Assembly (NCBI GenBank): GCA_029959195.1
Contig: CP114119.1
Span: 2,542,001 to 2,606,000 of the forward strand
Source of the DNA: Dictyophora rubrovolvata
Lineage: Eukaryota > Basidiomycota > Agaricomycetes > Phallales > Phallaceae
Reading direction: 5' to 3'
DNA: 64,000 bases
Shown: piece by piece, positions 23,454 to 34,776 of the stretch
How the letters are laid out: every line of letters starts with the position of its first letter
Position numbering within the stretch: the first letter of the stretch is position 1
The notes under the pieces: model-generated
Databases searched by the model: none
Seen by the model: only the letters and a program-made list of their open reading frames with translations
Told to the model about the DNA's origin: nothing
Position numbers and translations under genes: made by a program

Positions 23454-24785
23454 ATGTCTGATTACACACAACACCCAACACAACATCAATTCAACCCCTA
23501 CACAGAAAATGGTGGAACAATTCTCGCCATTGCTGGCGCAGATTTCAGCGTCATTGCTGGTGATACAAGACAGTCGGAAGGATTTAGCATTCAAACAAGA
23601 TATGCACCCAAAGTCTTTAAACTGTTAAGTTTTCCATGTTAAATAGGATCTATTACTCAAACGCGCGAACTTTTCTTCTCTTTCTAACAGGACCGACAGA
23701 GCAGTTCTAGCCGTAAATGGATTTGCAGCAGACGGAAACATGTTCGTGAAAAAGGTGAAGCAACGACTCGAGGTATGTCTCACGATGAATGTTTTGTTTG
23801 TCCTGGCTCTTTTGTTGATGAGCACCCCCATCCGTGCTACGTTTAGTGGTATCGTCATGCTCACTCCAAAGATATGCCACTTCGTGCCATCGCGCGGCTG
23901 ATTCAGACAATGCTTTACGCTCAACGTTTCTTCCCGTACTATGTCTACAATATCCTGGGTGGAATCGAAGAAGATGGTGAGTCTGCGCCTTCGTCGTTTT
24001 CTGTCACTCTTGGTGCTTGGCCAATGTCAATCGCCCCGGCCCCACTTCGGAAACTCTTCGTTCCTTACTCCCACGTTTTGCAACCGGTCGTACCCATAGT
24101 TGGACATACCGATTAGGCTGCGGAAGGTTATTTCGGCGGAGAGAAAAGAAAGGAGGAATAGGGGATATACCTCCCCGCTCCGAGTATTTAAACCATGCAG
24201 TCCCCGTCATTCAACACACACTCTGTTTTCAGCCTTCTTGTTTTTCATAAGAGAACGTGAACAGAATATGTATTTAACCTATTTTTTCCCCCAGGAACCG
24301 GCGCTGTGTATTCGTTTGACCCTGTAGGTTCATATGAGCGAGAAGCCTGCAGAGCCGCAGGAGCGGCCCAGTCAATGGTTCAGCCATTCCTCGATAATCA
24401 GGTAGGATGTTAAACGTCGCGAGAACTTTTATCTCAATGAATTTTACATACTTTTAGATCTATTTCAAGAACCAAATACCAGCACAAGGCACAACCCATC
24501 CGACTCATTTACCATTGCCGCAAGTCATCCAGCTTGTCATTGATTCATTCACGTCAGCAACCGAGCGTCATATCGAGGTTCATATATCACATTTCGCTTT
24601 TTAGTTCTTGAACAAATCACGATTTTTGTTTTACATAGGTCGGTGATGGCTTAGAGTTATACGTTGTCCTAACTCGCGGGCGGGAGACTCAGGAACTTGA
24701 TTCCTTTCAGCATGTCCAAGAATTACATTCACCGAACAAAGCCGAGCGAATATTTGTTATTCGAAGGGAACTCAAGAAAGATTGA
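23454..24785 (+). CDS. PRE7: 20S proteasome subunit beta-6 (PSMB1/Pre7)
   Basis: A non-catalytic beta-ring subunit of the 20S proteasome core. The N-terminus [20 protein letters not shown] leads into [20 protein letters not shown], the beta-type fold start, then [89 protein letters not shown] and the C-terminal VIRRELKKD. About seven short exons join in frame. The residue aligned with the catalytic Thr of active subunits is not Thr, as expected for beta-6. It looks intact and constitutive. Confidence 0.93.
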
Positions 24786-25033
24786 GGTTATGCACTGGGC
24801 AGGAAGCATGTATCCATCTGGGCCATACGCGAAGAGGGGATACTTGCGCAATATATTACTGTACAGCTGTGTAATTCAGAGCATTCGACAACCAATGATT
24901 CAACATTTAAAAAATACATACATATAAGCGTTACTAACTCTGTCTGGCTGCTTGTAATGCCACCAAAGTAGCATAATATAAATTCTAGTTTGCAGCGGCG
25001 ACTTGGTGGCAACCCGGCCATAGTCCTAAGTCC
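24786..25033. other. Short intergenic, 3' regions
   Basis: This holds the 3' end of the proteasome gene and possibly that of the small minus-strand gene. AT-rich, with no feature recognised. Confidence 0.3.
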
Positions 25034-25280
25034 TTAGTCATCCTCAGTCTTGCTAGTCATGTGGCCACACAGCCTTTGTAAAACTCGTTCCAGCTGTTGT
25101 ACGGAGTTGTGCACCAGCGCCGACGCGTGCCTGAAAGAGATAAGTTATCAATGTTATCAAGAAGAAGATACCGCTTGAAAGACGTGTACACCTTTTGACC
25201 TTACTTTCCATCATGGGTTGCAAGTGGAGAATCATTCTTTTAAAGAGTTCATGGTTGCCGATTAGGATCCATATCCCCAT
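25034..25280 (-). CDS. Possible small helical protein, function unknown
   Basis: Two minus-strand exons can be joined by a 61-nt intron (donor GTGTACACG, branch-like TTGATAAC, acceptor CTCTTTCAG), which restores a frame that neither exon keeps alone. The product would end HELFKRMILHLQPMMESKVK then RHASALVHNSVQQLERVLQ and RLCGHMTSKTEDD. It is predicted to be largely helical with an acidic tail. The start is uncertain: the in-frame ATG at 25280 gives MGIWILIGNHE, but an upstream start exon is possible. It lies between the proteasome gene and the divergent BBE-like gene B. The size suggests a small complex subunit; no family was recognised. Confidence 0.4.
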
Positions 25281-25679
25281 ATTTATTATTGATCTTTTAT
25301 TTGATTCAAAAAAGCTAGGGTTCGACCATCACACTCCCGTCTTAATCATACGCCGGTCGCACAGTGCCGGCACTTCTACAGCCTCAATACTGCAATTGAG
25401 TGTGGAAATTCTTTCGAAAAAAGTACCATTGATCTCACATATCTATGTATTTAAATATTATTTTTTTCGTTGACCGATTGTTTTTAGCATTCGACTTATT
25501 GTACGGCAGTCAAACGTCTTCGGTCTTTCGGTCAATACACACCGAACGTGTTCCTGCTTTATAGATCAATTATCTTATTAGAAGGTTTCATCGATCATCT
25601 GGTATTATATGCCTATGTACCTATAAAAGAGGTCTCAGTTTTCATGTGAACCCTCCCCGCCAGTTCTCACTAGCTCTCA
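25281..25679. promoter_or_regulatory. Promoter region of BBE-like gene B
   Basis: About 400 bp upstream of BBE-like gene B, with TATAAAAG at about 25622-25629, some 55 bp before the start codon. No other feature was recognised. Confidence 0.45.
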
Positions 25680-27391
25680 ATGACTTCCTTCGAAACTTTC
25701 AAAGCAGCATTTAAGGGGGATATCGTGGATCCCTCCTCACCTGATTACGAAAATGCTATCAGTCGTTGGGCTGGTAATGCCGTTCGTAAAGCGAGGTAGA
25801 CCACATTTCATCCATTTAAAGTAGCATCCTCAATCCTAACATCAATTTTGAAGATACGTGGTTTATCCCAGAGATGCCGAGGATGTCTCTCGGGCGATAA
25901 AATACTCTGTTGAGAACGATGTTACTTTTGTCGTCAAGGGAGGAGGACACCATCCCTCTGGTGCTTCTTCCGTCGAAGATGGGATTGTCATCGATTTGAA
26001 TAAATATTTCGACTACGCAAACGTGGATCCTGTGACCAAAACTGTTGAAGCGGGAGGAGGAGCTCTTTGGCGTACAGTTGATTATGCTGCCTTCGCCCAT
26101 GGTCTAGCTACCGTTGGTGGCACAGTCAACCTAACAGGTATTGGGGGTTATTGTACGAATGGAGGTCACGGAATTTTAACCGGGAAATATGGTGAATCAT
26201 CCGACAATATTCTAGAAATGACCGTCGTTATCGCCGATGGGTCTATCCTCGTAGTCAACGAAAACTCTTATCCAGACTTATTCTGGGCTCTTCGTGGTGG
26301 CGGTGGCGGCAACTTCGGTTGCGTGACCAGATTTAAACTGCAGCTGTACGACCAAAAGCCAACCGTCTATGCCGGTATGCTTCTATTCACTCCAACTCAG
26401 TTGGAGCAGGTTACCAATACCTTTGACGAGTGGATACCCAACGTAACCGAAGACGATTGCGCTGGTTTAGGTTTTGCACGTGGTCCAGACGGATCGGTAA
26501 TTGCGTTTCGTCCAATCCTTCCTACTTATTATTTAATTATTTAATAGCCTATGGTTATGATGGTGATTTTTTACAATGGATCGGCTGAGCAAGGTCGACA
26601 AAGCTTCAAAGTTTTCTTCGACCTTGGTAAGTGGACAAACGCCGCCCAACTACTAGTAGATAGAATTAATTCCCCATGCTTAGGTCCCGTCGTCGACATG
26701 ACTCGCGAAATGCCCTATCCGGAAGCTAATGAACTCTTCAATGCAACATCCGGCCGGTGTCGGAGATACTATATGGTAAAGTTCATGCTGCTTTTTTCTC
26801 TTTTCTCAGTTCCATCTCTCATGGTCATGTTATTCCGTAGACGGGAACAAGTTTGCGAGGTCCCGTAGTGGCCCACGCAAAAGAAGTTTACGAAAAAGTC
26901 ATGGCTGTCACTGAGAAAAATCCCTGTGACGAAAAGGAGCCACCCTTCGAGGTTTCCTTTGTTTATGAGGTTTTCAACCTTAAGAAGGTCATGTCAGTTT
27001 CACCTGATGCGACGGCATTCCGTAACCGTGGCAAACAGCATCAAGTCCTCATATCTGTTGCGTGGGATAAAGAGATGCCCGGTGATACCGAACATGCTAG
27101 GACTATCTCAAGGGAGTTGGTCGCCATTGTTGAGAGAACCGCAACCGCCCAACCTAAGGAGTACGAGACCGACTTCTATGGGAATTACAGTAAGCCGATA
27201 AATATCTTTTTCATACAAAATTCTCACTATAGTCGAACTGAATAGCCACCGATATCACTGTGTCTGCGGTTTCTAAAGCTGAGAGGCTATGGGGTGCTAA
27301 TTTACCGAGACTTCAGGAGATCAAGCTGAAATACGATCCTAACAAGGTGTTCAATAGATGGATCGTTATTCCTCCCCCAAACCCAATTTAA
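25680..27391 (+). CDS. FAD-linked oxidoreductase B (PCMH / berberine-bridge-enzyme-like)
   Basis: Paralog of the oxidase at 7312-8998, matching along its length and at intron positions (after RKAR, after RGPDG, after FDL, after YM and after GNYS). It starts MTSFETFKAAFKGDIVDPSS with no signal peptide. FVVKGGGHHPSGASSVEDG carries the histidyl-FAD site; then VEAGGGALWRTVDYAAFAHG, GGTVNLTGIGGYCTNGGHG, DLFWALRGGGGGNFGCVTRF, SPDATAFRNRGKQHQ and the BBE end LWGANLPRLQEIKLKYDPNK. A Cys lies seven residues past the place where bicovalent enzymes hold the 6-S-cysteinyl Cys, so it is probably not that residue. It ends VIPPPNPI-like at 27391. Substrate unknown; likely cytosolic. Confidence 0.88.
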
Positions 27392-27592
27392 GGGTGTCTA
27401 TTTTTTGCTTTTAGTTCATGTATTACCGTGTCAGATAAACTCCCGATTTTTATCAAAGAATGTACATATACGTTGTATTATACTGTATATTCACGAACCG
27501 CGGCCTTCAAGCTTCAAGTTTCAAGTTGTATTAGACTCATAAGTACTTGAAAAGGGATAATACGTGGTTCTCATTCAATCGAGCTCCTATAA

Positions 27593-30223
27593 TCATATCT
27601 TTTCCTTATAAATACTGTCTTTAGAAGTACCATATCCGGATTGGGACGATGTATGGAAATTTGCAGATAAACGCGCTCCATGGTAATAGCGGTGCTTTTG
27701 TCGTTGTTATGTCAGAAACGATGGATGTGATAAATATGCAACGTTCTATAAAGCTCACCCAGTACAAGTGATACCATAACCATGACGCTCCACATACACC
27801 TGCCATGATTGGACTGGCTGTCGGAAAAAGGAAAAGATTCAGGCGTTGATTAATTCAAATAAGAGAAAGTCTTGCCATAATTCATCGTCTTAGCGGTTAC
27901 TGGGAAAACTTGAGGCATGATGAGAACCCTATAGTTCGCAACATTTGTAATTGTAAGTATATATCAAGCCGAAAAATCTCACCCGGTTTCAAGAAGTGTC
28001 CTGACGTTTCGATTATTCCATCAGCGCAAAATTTATCGATTGTATCTCGTAGTAAATAAACATACCATAACACGGCGTATATATTGATAGCGTAGCCTAA
28101 ACGGCCCAAGAAGAATGGCCCAGGTCGAAAGCTGACGTTCGCATTTTTATCCCAGTATATGTAAAGCTTGAATATTACTGGAATCTTGACAATATGTATT
28201 CAAAAATAAAGAAGTTGAGATTTAAGTGAGTTACCATATACGAAAGATCCAAAGCTACAGCTGTAATACTACCATCCAAGACGCGATTTGTCGGAACGAC
28301 ACAACATTCTCAAAAAACAGAGAAACAAGTACCTAAAAACCGCATTACTCTGTAATACTATTCACATGATGAATAAGCTGAGATAAACTAACAACTCACG
28401 GCAACCGTAGAAGCGAGTGACAAAAGTCCGAAAAGAGTTTCGATGAAGACAACACATATAGCAGCATTCAACGGAGTCCCAGTACGAGCCCAGACATTAG
28501 CTAAGGTCTTTTTATCTGGTAATCCGTTCTTTTTTGATTTAATTTAGTACACATATGGGCACCTAGTATATTACTGCCGGATATTGACTTACATCTCGTG
28601 AAATCGCGTATATAGCTAAAGCGTCGCATCAAAAAGGTTGAAAAGTTTTAATAAACCCGACCTACGCACAACGAATGCTCGACAGCTGACAAGTCAAGGC
28701 GACAATTGTCTGAACAAAAATAATAAACGAAAAAACAACCAAACCGCCTTTCTGGCCTAAATTATCCCACAATATTTGAGGGACCACCAAACCCGTTGGT
28801 CCAGGTAATGCACCAATATCTTTGATACCATAACACAATGCAACGTTAACAAAGAAACCTAAAATGGCTGTGGTGATTGACCCAGTCATGATGGCTAGTG
28901 GAATGGCTTGTCCTGCATTTTGGACCTCTTCAGCGAGGTCTGTTACAGTCTCGCTGTGAGTGTTCGTTCGATTCTTGGTAATCAACACGAACTTACGTGC
29001 CGCTCCGTCATAATCTGTCTACATAATGACATGCTGGTGAGTCATTCGATATGAGACGCCATGAAAGGATTACCATGACCCATTGCACGCTCAACAAACC
29101 TAATAAGAAAACGAAACCGCGATTATTCCATCCAGATTGATCAATGATCTACGTTGAGTGAGAAAAAAAAATAGAACAAAATAGTCTCCAAATCACATAC
29201 ACTAGTCCAGACGAACCTGGATGAGGCAAGCTCATGACGTACGCCTCCTCCCACAAAAATACCAATTATGACGGAAAAGGTTGCTAGTAGATTCACAAAT
29301 ACTTCAGACACGAGTGTCTTAGCAGTATCACAATCAAGAAAAATAAAATAAGATGACTCACTGTAACCCATAGATATTTTATGCAAAAAAGCTGTAGGGA
29401 GACTGTTGATCATGCCAATTGCAATATTGATAGCAGCATAAAGCCCAAATGTTTGTTGAGGAGTTACTACGAAGGATCCACTGGTACCCATCGTTACTGC
29501 AGCGAATATCATCTCAGAGCTACATGTCCATAATGTATGCAAGTGAATTCAGTATCACCACCACTTCGGTAGGGAGAATTTGGGTAAAACGGTAGTATAC
29601 ATACAGGGCAAAGTTCACGGAGGCTGTCGTGGCAAGTTGTCCCACGATGGTGATCCTATAATTCAGTCTAGTCAGAATTCGAGAGACTTCATGTGTTTGT
29701 TTCTGGATCACCATGCAGACATAAAGCACACGCTAGAGCGGTACTGTTTCGGCACAACAAACATGGTAGTGGTGTAGATACCGCCAGCGGTAGGATAGGC
29801 AGAGACTAATTCTACAACCGACTCAGGGTTAAAAACATAAGTATCTCCACAGAAAAATTCGCTACGCCGCACCTGAAACGGAGCATGAAATTGCCAGACA
29901 GCCCACAGCACCCAACAACCATGCCCAAACAGTGGCTGCTGGTCCACCAAGTAACAATGGTGTATTGACAGTTGAGGTGATAGATGCCGCAGTCCTAAAA
30001 ATCCATATACGGAGATAAAATCTAAGAAGAAATTTGTAGTTGGGAGGTCAAGTTACCCCATAATACCCATGGCAAAGGAAACCGTTGTGAATTTTGAAAA
30101 TTTCCGTTCCAGTTCCCGTCGGAGACCGAGTTGCGTTAGTATGTTATCGCCTTCACCATCTTGTTGAACTTCCACAGGACGCGCGAAATCTGCCCCCTTC
30201 ATGATTTCGAAAAGTTTAAACAT
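27593..30223 (-). CDS. Amino-acid/GABA permease of the APC superfamily (UGA4-like)
   Basis: A plasma- or vacuolar-membrane transporter with about 12 helices, split by many short introns. The cytosolic N-terminus (GEGDNILTQLGLRRELERKF) leads to FTTVSFAMGIMG, NTPLLLGGPAATVWAWLLGA, EIVSAYPTAGGIYTTTMFVV (typical of this group), WITIVGQLATTASVNFAL, DLAEEVQNAGQAIPLAIMTG, LGFFVNVALCYGIKDIGALP, FSFIIFVQTIVALTCQLSSI, RPGPFFLGRLGYAINIYAVL, FPVTAKTMNYASPIMAG, WHRYYHGARLSANF and the tail SIYKEKI. The UGA4/GabP/HNM1 group carries GABA, polyamines or choline; the substrate cannot be set from sequence alone. Start 30223 or 30202: both ATGs are in frame. One intron is of the GC-AG type (27818-27875). Confidence 0.85.
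27818..27875 (-). other. GC-AG intron (58 nt) in the permease gene
   Basis: On the minus strand the exon ends MNY + G, the intron begins GCAAGAC and ends TTCCGACAG, and the next exon reads CCAGTCCAATC (A-S-P-I-M-A-G). GC donors with otherwise consensus flanks are a known minor class. Confidence 0.65.
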
Positions 30224-30725
30224 CTTGGAGAGAGAGAGAAAGGTCAACGCAGAGGAGAACTGAAGCTCCATTGCATTATAGGCCTGCGCATGCGAAGCCG
30301 GTCTTTCGCTTACCTGGCGGTGACTAAAAAAACTGAAAAAGAAGTTGTCTCTGGGAATTGAACGCATCCTCTGTATGGATAGAGATAAGGTTGTGCGCCT
30401 GTACCCAACGATGTTAACTCCTCATTGGTTAACGTAGAACAAGAGCACAAAGTATGAATTATCTCGAAGATAAAAAAGGTCTGTGTGCTTTTTCAGTATA
30501 TGTATTAAAACTTACGACGAAGCTCTTCCCTTTTTCAAAGAGATATTTAGGAGGAGTCGACGTCTCTAGTGAAATAGCGAATTTGAGAGTCGGATTGGAA
30601 GCCGAAAACTGAACAGGTAGAGGTCAACCAGTCATACATTAGTTATATATTCATATATTGAGTACGTCTTGTTGTCCGATGTCCACAGCCAGTTAACTAC
30701 ATGATCTGAGAGGGCATGTTCACAA
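30224..30725. other. Intergenic, promoter of permease and 3' region of F-box B
   Basis: About 500 bp. Just upstream of the permease start the minus strand has a pyrimidine tract ending CCAAG and, farther up, a CAG/GTAAGC donor near 30315, so a 5' UTR intron is likely. Nothing else was recognised. Confidence 0.4.
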
Positions 30726-32553
30726 TCACACGCTTAAAAACACAACATCTCGTTCTAAACCTTCGGGCTGAACAGACAAAGAACTACGTAAGACATTTTG
30801 GGAAAATAAATTATTACGTACTGCACGACGCAATCCAATCACAACGTCTTCGTCAATCATAAAATCAGTATGTGGGAAAAGTTGAACACTAGTGCTCCGT
30901 CGGTACGGCAAAGCCGTAGTAATATCTCTAGCAAATAATCTTTGACCTCTAGGGATAACTGTTTCCCAATCAACAATTTCTATATTTTCCATCCCATAAT
31001 TTCCGTCTAGAATATATTGACATTGAAGAACTTTAGTACCGCAGGAAGGACTCGCTAAGCCTCGGGACTTACATCGTCTGATTGACAAAGGATTAAAATC
31101 CATGATCTGCAGGCGGCGAACTTGAGGCTCGGCAGTATTATCCTCGATAGCACGGACGAACCGTGTGCCATGGACGTAACACACCCATACGGAGTGATGG
31201 TTCTCCAATCGAAGCGCCCTCGAGTACCGCGGACCCCAACTATCCCAGCGATACAGATCAAAGGGATGTGGCGTACTCAGGCTTATTGTCCTCGGCATTG
31301 ACAAGAGTGATTCTTGGTGTAGGAAGAACATGACATATTCAACCTCTGTCAAATGACTGATAAGCTCGACACAGATGGTGAGGAGACGTGATTTAGGTGA
31401 TGTAGTGAAGGGTCGAGGTGGTAAGTGGTTTTTCGATATGCCGAAACAGCCTGGTGACGGGTCTGAACGTGTTGTAATGGAGATTGCAATTACGTCTTCG
31501 TTTAGCTCGGGAAGTTCGAACTTGCGGTACGGGTTTGGATCGCGGATGGTTTCACCTGTGAACTCAGAGAAGTTGTAAATCTCAAGATATGGCAATATGT
31601 TGGTGTCTGGGTGGGGCTGGAGTCTTGAAATGACGAGATGGTTTGGGGATATGAATGAGAAGCAGTCGTATCGTATGTTTTCTTGACATGGGCTTAATTG
31701 CTGCACAATACATTTGAATAGGCTAGGCTCTGGAGAATTTAGTTAATTCACGTACCAGAACCTTATGCCCAGTCTTCCAATTCCAAAGCAAGAATTGATC
31801 TTGAAGAATGATAAAATGGTTTTGCAGGGTCGTATGTAGTAGAACACCGAGGAAATCGCCCATCACTTGTATAACAAAATTGTAGCGAATGAAAGAAAGT
31901 CTGTCGCTGCAAGAAAGGGTTGGTTGCGACGCTAGAGGGTGTGGTTGTCCAGTCGACATTGTTAAGAGTTTAACGAGATATCTGACTGGGGCCTGTATCA
32001 CTTCGATAATGATCAAAAGATCTTGTGCTGGATCCATGCCAAAATCGCGTATATTAGATCCAAGATTTGTGAGACGACGAGTCTCGGATGCTGTAGCACG
32101 AACAGCTGAAGGAAGCTCGGTAAAGCTTAGACCCTCGTATGTGTTAAAATGATCAGATGGGCGCAAACTGAATGCCAACACGCCACCAAACAATTCCCAT
32201 AAATTGCCTTGTCGACTTTTCACCTCCTCCACTCGGGAAAACCGTAACGTCGCCCAGTTATACTCTGTTTTCTTTAAGAGAGTTAAACAATCGGCACTGG
32301 ACAAGCAGCTTTCTCCGTGTACTACGTTAGCAACTTCTCTTTCGATTTGGTACCGAATGGATGCTGATGTTTCAACTAGTTTGTGTAATAGTTGACATGT
32401 CTGAGGGTATATCAATGAGGTCAATGTACGAGATGGAGGAATGATTAAATGTACTTCTGAAAGCCGTAGAATGTCATTTGAGGATAAGTTTGTGATTATC
32501 AATATAATTATTTCTGGTGGTAACTGCAAAATGGGACTATAAGGAGTGGTCAT
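30726..32553 (-). CDS. F-box protein B (paralog of F-box protein A)
   Basis: The N-terminal F-box is clear: SPILQLPPEIIILIITNLSS followed by NDILRLSE. An intron of 54 nt (GTACATTTAATC...TACCCTCAG, no stop) is removed to give SETCQLLHKLVETSASIRYQ. Then come WATLRFSRVEEV, FTELPSAVRATASETRR, GSNIRDFGMDPAQDLLIIIE, MSTGQPHPLA, LLWNWKTGHKVL, WDSWGPRYSRALRLE, IMDFNPLSIRRC and the end ERDVVFLSV. A probable 42-nt intron starts GTAAGTCCCG near 31070, at the same place as an intron in F-box protein A. Start at 32553 is the first ATG in frame. Likely an SCF substrate receptor; target unknown. Confidence 0.82.
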
Positions 32554-32969
32554 TGGATATTGGATGAAGTGAGGTTCGGTTCGTACCAAGCCGCTGTTCA
32601 GAATTGAGACTCAGTCGGTCACCGTGACATCGTTCTCGAGTCAGTACTAGCTAGCGCTCTCAGTAAAAAATGAGAATCGGGAAAAACTCGGAAATCGTAA
32701 GAGCGCCTAGGAATTCGCCTGAATTTGTTAATTTTTATGTTATTTTTACCTGCGAATGGCTGATTCTCGAGCAATTCCGACTGTATTATTATATTTTCCC
32801 GGCCGTAGAAATTCTATTGACATGACCATAGCGAGATTATTCATATCATTGTCAGCTAATTGAGTGATTTAATCGGACAATAGCGAAATTAATCATGCCA
32901 CTGTCAGTCAAAGTGAATTATTAATCCAATTATGCAGCGGCAAAGTTGAACGAACTCAGGACACAACCA

Positions 32970-33202
32970 GTTATACTCTGCAGCGCCTCAGTCAACTTGA
33001 ATTATCCTCAGTGGCCCTCAGCCAAAGTTGAATTAAGATCAGCTAGTCTCAGTAAAAAGTCAAATTACAGTTGGCTAACCTCACCAAAACTCAAATTATA
33101 ATTAGATGACCTCAATAAAACATCAGATCATGGTTGGCCGGCCTCATTCAGACTCATTCATTACTCATCTGAGCTCAGCAGAATGTCATTGAATGTCATA
33201 AT
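32970..33202 (+). repeat. Degenerate tandem repeats of about 31-32 bp
   Basis: Units begin CCTCA(g/a)... and continue with an AAA-CTCAAATTA-like core and a TTGGCTaA-like end: for example CTCAGTCAACTTGAATTA, CCTCAGCCAAAGTTGAATTA, CTCAGTAAAAAGTCAAATTA, CCTCACCAAAACTCAAATTA and CCTCAATAAAACATCAGATC. About seven units, strongly diverged, run into the left LTR-like arm. Confidence 0.6.
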
Positions 33203-33472
33203 TGTCACGGTATGCTAGCGACACTTTCCGTTTTCCCATTTTCCCATTCTCCTGTATTCACACTTTCTCTGTGTTTATTCCATCCTTTCTCACTTTCTCA
33301 TATTTCTGTTGATTTCTTGTTTTCAACTCATTCTCTTATTTTCATTCGTTATCACCACGGATCCCATGGGGATCAACCGAGTGCCTGTACTCATAGATAT
33401 ATAGTCGTTTTCCCTAGAGGAGGATCCCTAAGCTTTTTCTCTTAGGTTTTCCCTCCTTTAGGTGAGTAGCTA
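33203..33472 (+). repeat. Left arm of inverted LTR-like repeat
   Basis: Starts TGTCACGGTATGCTAGCGAC, then pyrimidine-rich (TTTCCGTTTTCCC, TTTATTCCATC), TTGTTTTCAACTCATTCTCT, CCCATGGGGATCAACC, CCTAGAGGAGGATCCCTAAG and TAGGTTTTCCCTCC. The same order is found in reverse complement at 34408-34776. The full LTR may extend to about 33612 (GACGCTACA), after which ACTGGAAGTCTTATCAG could be a primer-binding-like site; this extension is tentative. Confidence 0.6.
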
Positions 33473-34407
33473 GTCATTTCCCATGAATAGATCTTAGGTT
33501 TTCTGTCATGATCCAATTCATGACATTACTAGTGATATGGATTTCTTATCACATTCCCTTATTGTATCGTACTTAAACATTATCTTATCATGATTGCTTC
33601 GCAGACGCTACAACTGGAAGTCTTATCAGACTTCATCACCGTTTTCACGAAGTCCTAGACGCCATCGTCCTCCTGGGACTTACAGTAAGCTGCGGATAGA
33701 CCTTTGGTCTATATTCTAGTTCCAAACCGCACATGAGATCATCTATGACGGTCATAGGTCCTTGTATGTACTTTCCCTTTGTTCTTGTTGCCTCATGTTT
33801 GCCACATGGCAAACCGACCCTGCATACACTCATGATACTCATGAAATGTTATGACATATATACATTCTCAAGTTCATTATCTATTTCGAACTGAGATTCA
33901 AACCTCTAGCATACTTGTATATAAAGCCTTCTATACTTCATAGCTAGACTTCTCTTCAGACTTAATATTGAACCTAGTTCGATATCTCAATATAGTCTTC
34001 ATTTCCTAATAGCGCTTCCGTCATTTCCAAACGCTTTAAATCCAAACCGTTCATAGCAACAATGCCATTCCGGCATTGGATCTGCTACTTCTTCCATCTC
34101 TTGTTCTTCTGCTTTCTAGTTGACAATCTATTCTTCCAGATCGTTTAGACTTCTTAGAGCTTCAGCTCAATGATATTCTCTGACGACTCGAAGATCCTGA
34201 ACAATGTCAAGACAAGTAGAGCCAACATCCAGAGGACTGTCGTGGTACAACCCACTCAGGTTGAGACCGCGCTCTATGACATTACGGTGACGTTTGTATT
34301 ATCATTAAATACGATTATTAATGTTTATACATTCATCGCCAATACCCGAGAATCAGTACTTAACAGTTTTCCCTCCTCTAGGTGTGTGCCCTGAGTTGCC
34401 CTAACAC
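33473..34407. other. Internal segment between inverted arms
   Basis: About 930 bp with only short frames (up to about 75 codons) and no recognised protein domain. Near its right end, 34369-34427 forms a hairpin. Confidence 0.4.
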
Positions 34408-34427
34408 ACCTAGAGGAGGGAAAACCT
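34369..34427. repeat. Perfect inverted repeat (hairpin) at the arm junction
   Basis: TTTTCCCTCCTCTAGGTGTG and its reverse complement CACACCTAGAGGAGGGAAAA are separated by about 19 bases. The right half is the inner edge of the right LTR-like arm, so the left half is an extra inverted piece of the same repeat. Confidence 0.65.
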
Positions 34428-34776
34428 AAGAGAAAAAGCTTAGGGATCCTCCTCTAGGGAAAATGACTACATATATACAAGTACAGGTGCTTGGTTGATC
34501 CCCATGGGATCTGCAGTGATAACAAATGAAAATGAGTGAGAATGAGAATTCAGTCAAAGACTGAATTCAAGAGAATGAGTTGAAAACAAGAAATAGTCAG
34601 AAATAAAGAGAATGAGAAAATGAGAAAAGATGGAATAAATGCAGAGAGTGTGTGAATACGGGAAAACGGAAAGAGTAAACAATACATCACTAAGTGTCGC
34701 TAGCATACCATGACAAATACAGGAAAATGGAAAGAGTAAACAATATATCACTAAGTGTCACTAGTGTACTGTGACA
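34408..34776 (-). repeat. Right arm of inverted LTR-like repeat, with internal 61-bp duplication
   Basis: Read on the minus strand it starts TGTCACAGTACACTAGTGAC and follows the left arm in order. Its outer 120 bp contain two copies of a 61-bp unit (34654-34714 and 34715-34775), each with CACTTAGTGAT, TTGTTTACTCTTTCC and a TGTCA start; the left arm has only one unit, in shortened form. Confidence 0.6.

Noticed and set aside
7240-32553. A secondary-metabolite gene cluster based on two BBE-like oxidases and a permease
   Set aside because: No backbone synthase, P450 or pathway regulator is present, and housekeeping genes lie between the oxidases.
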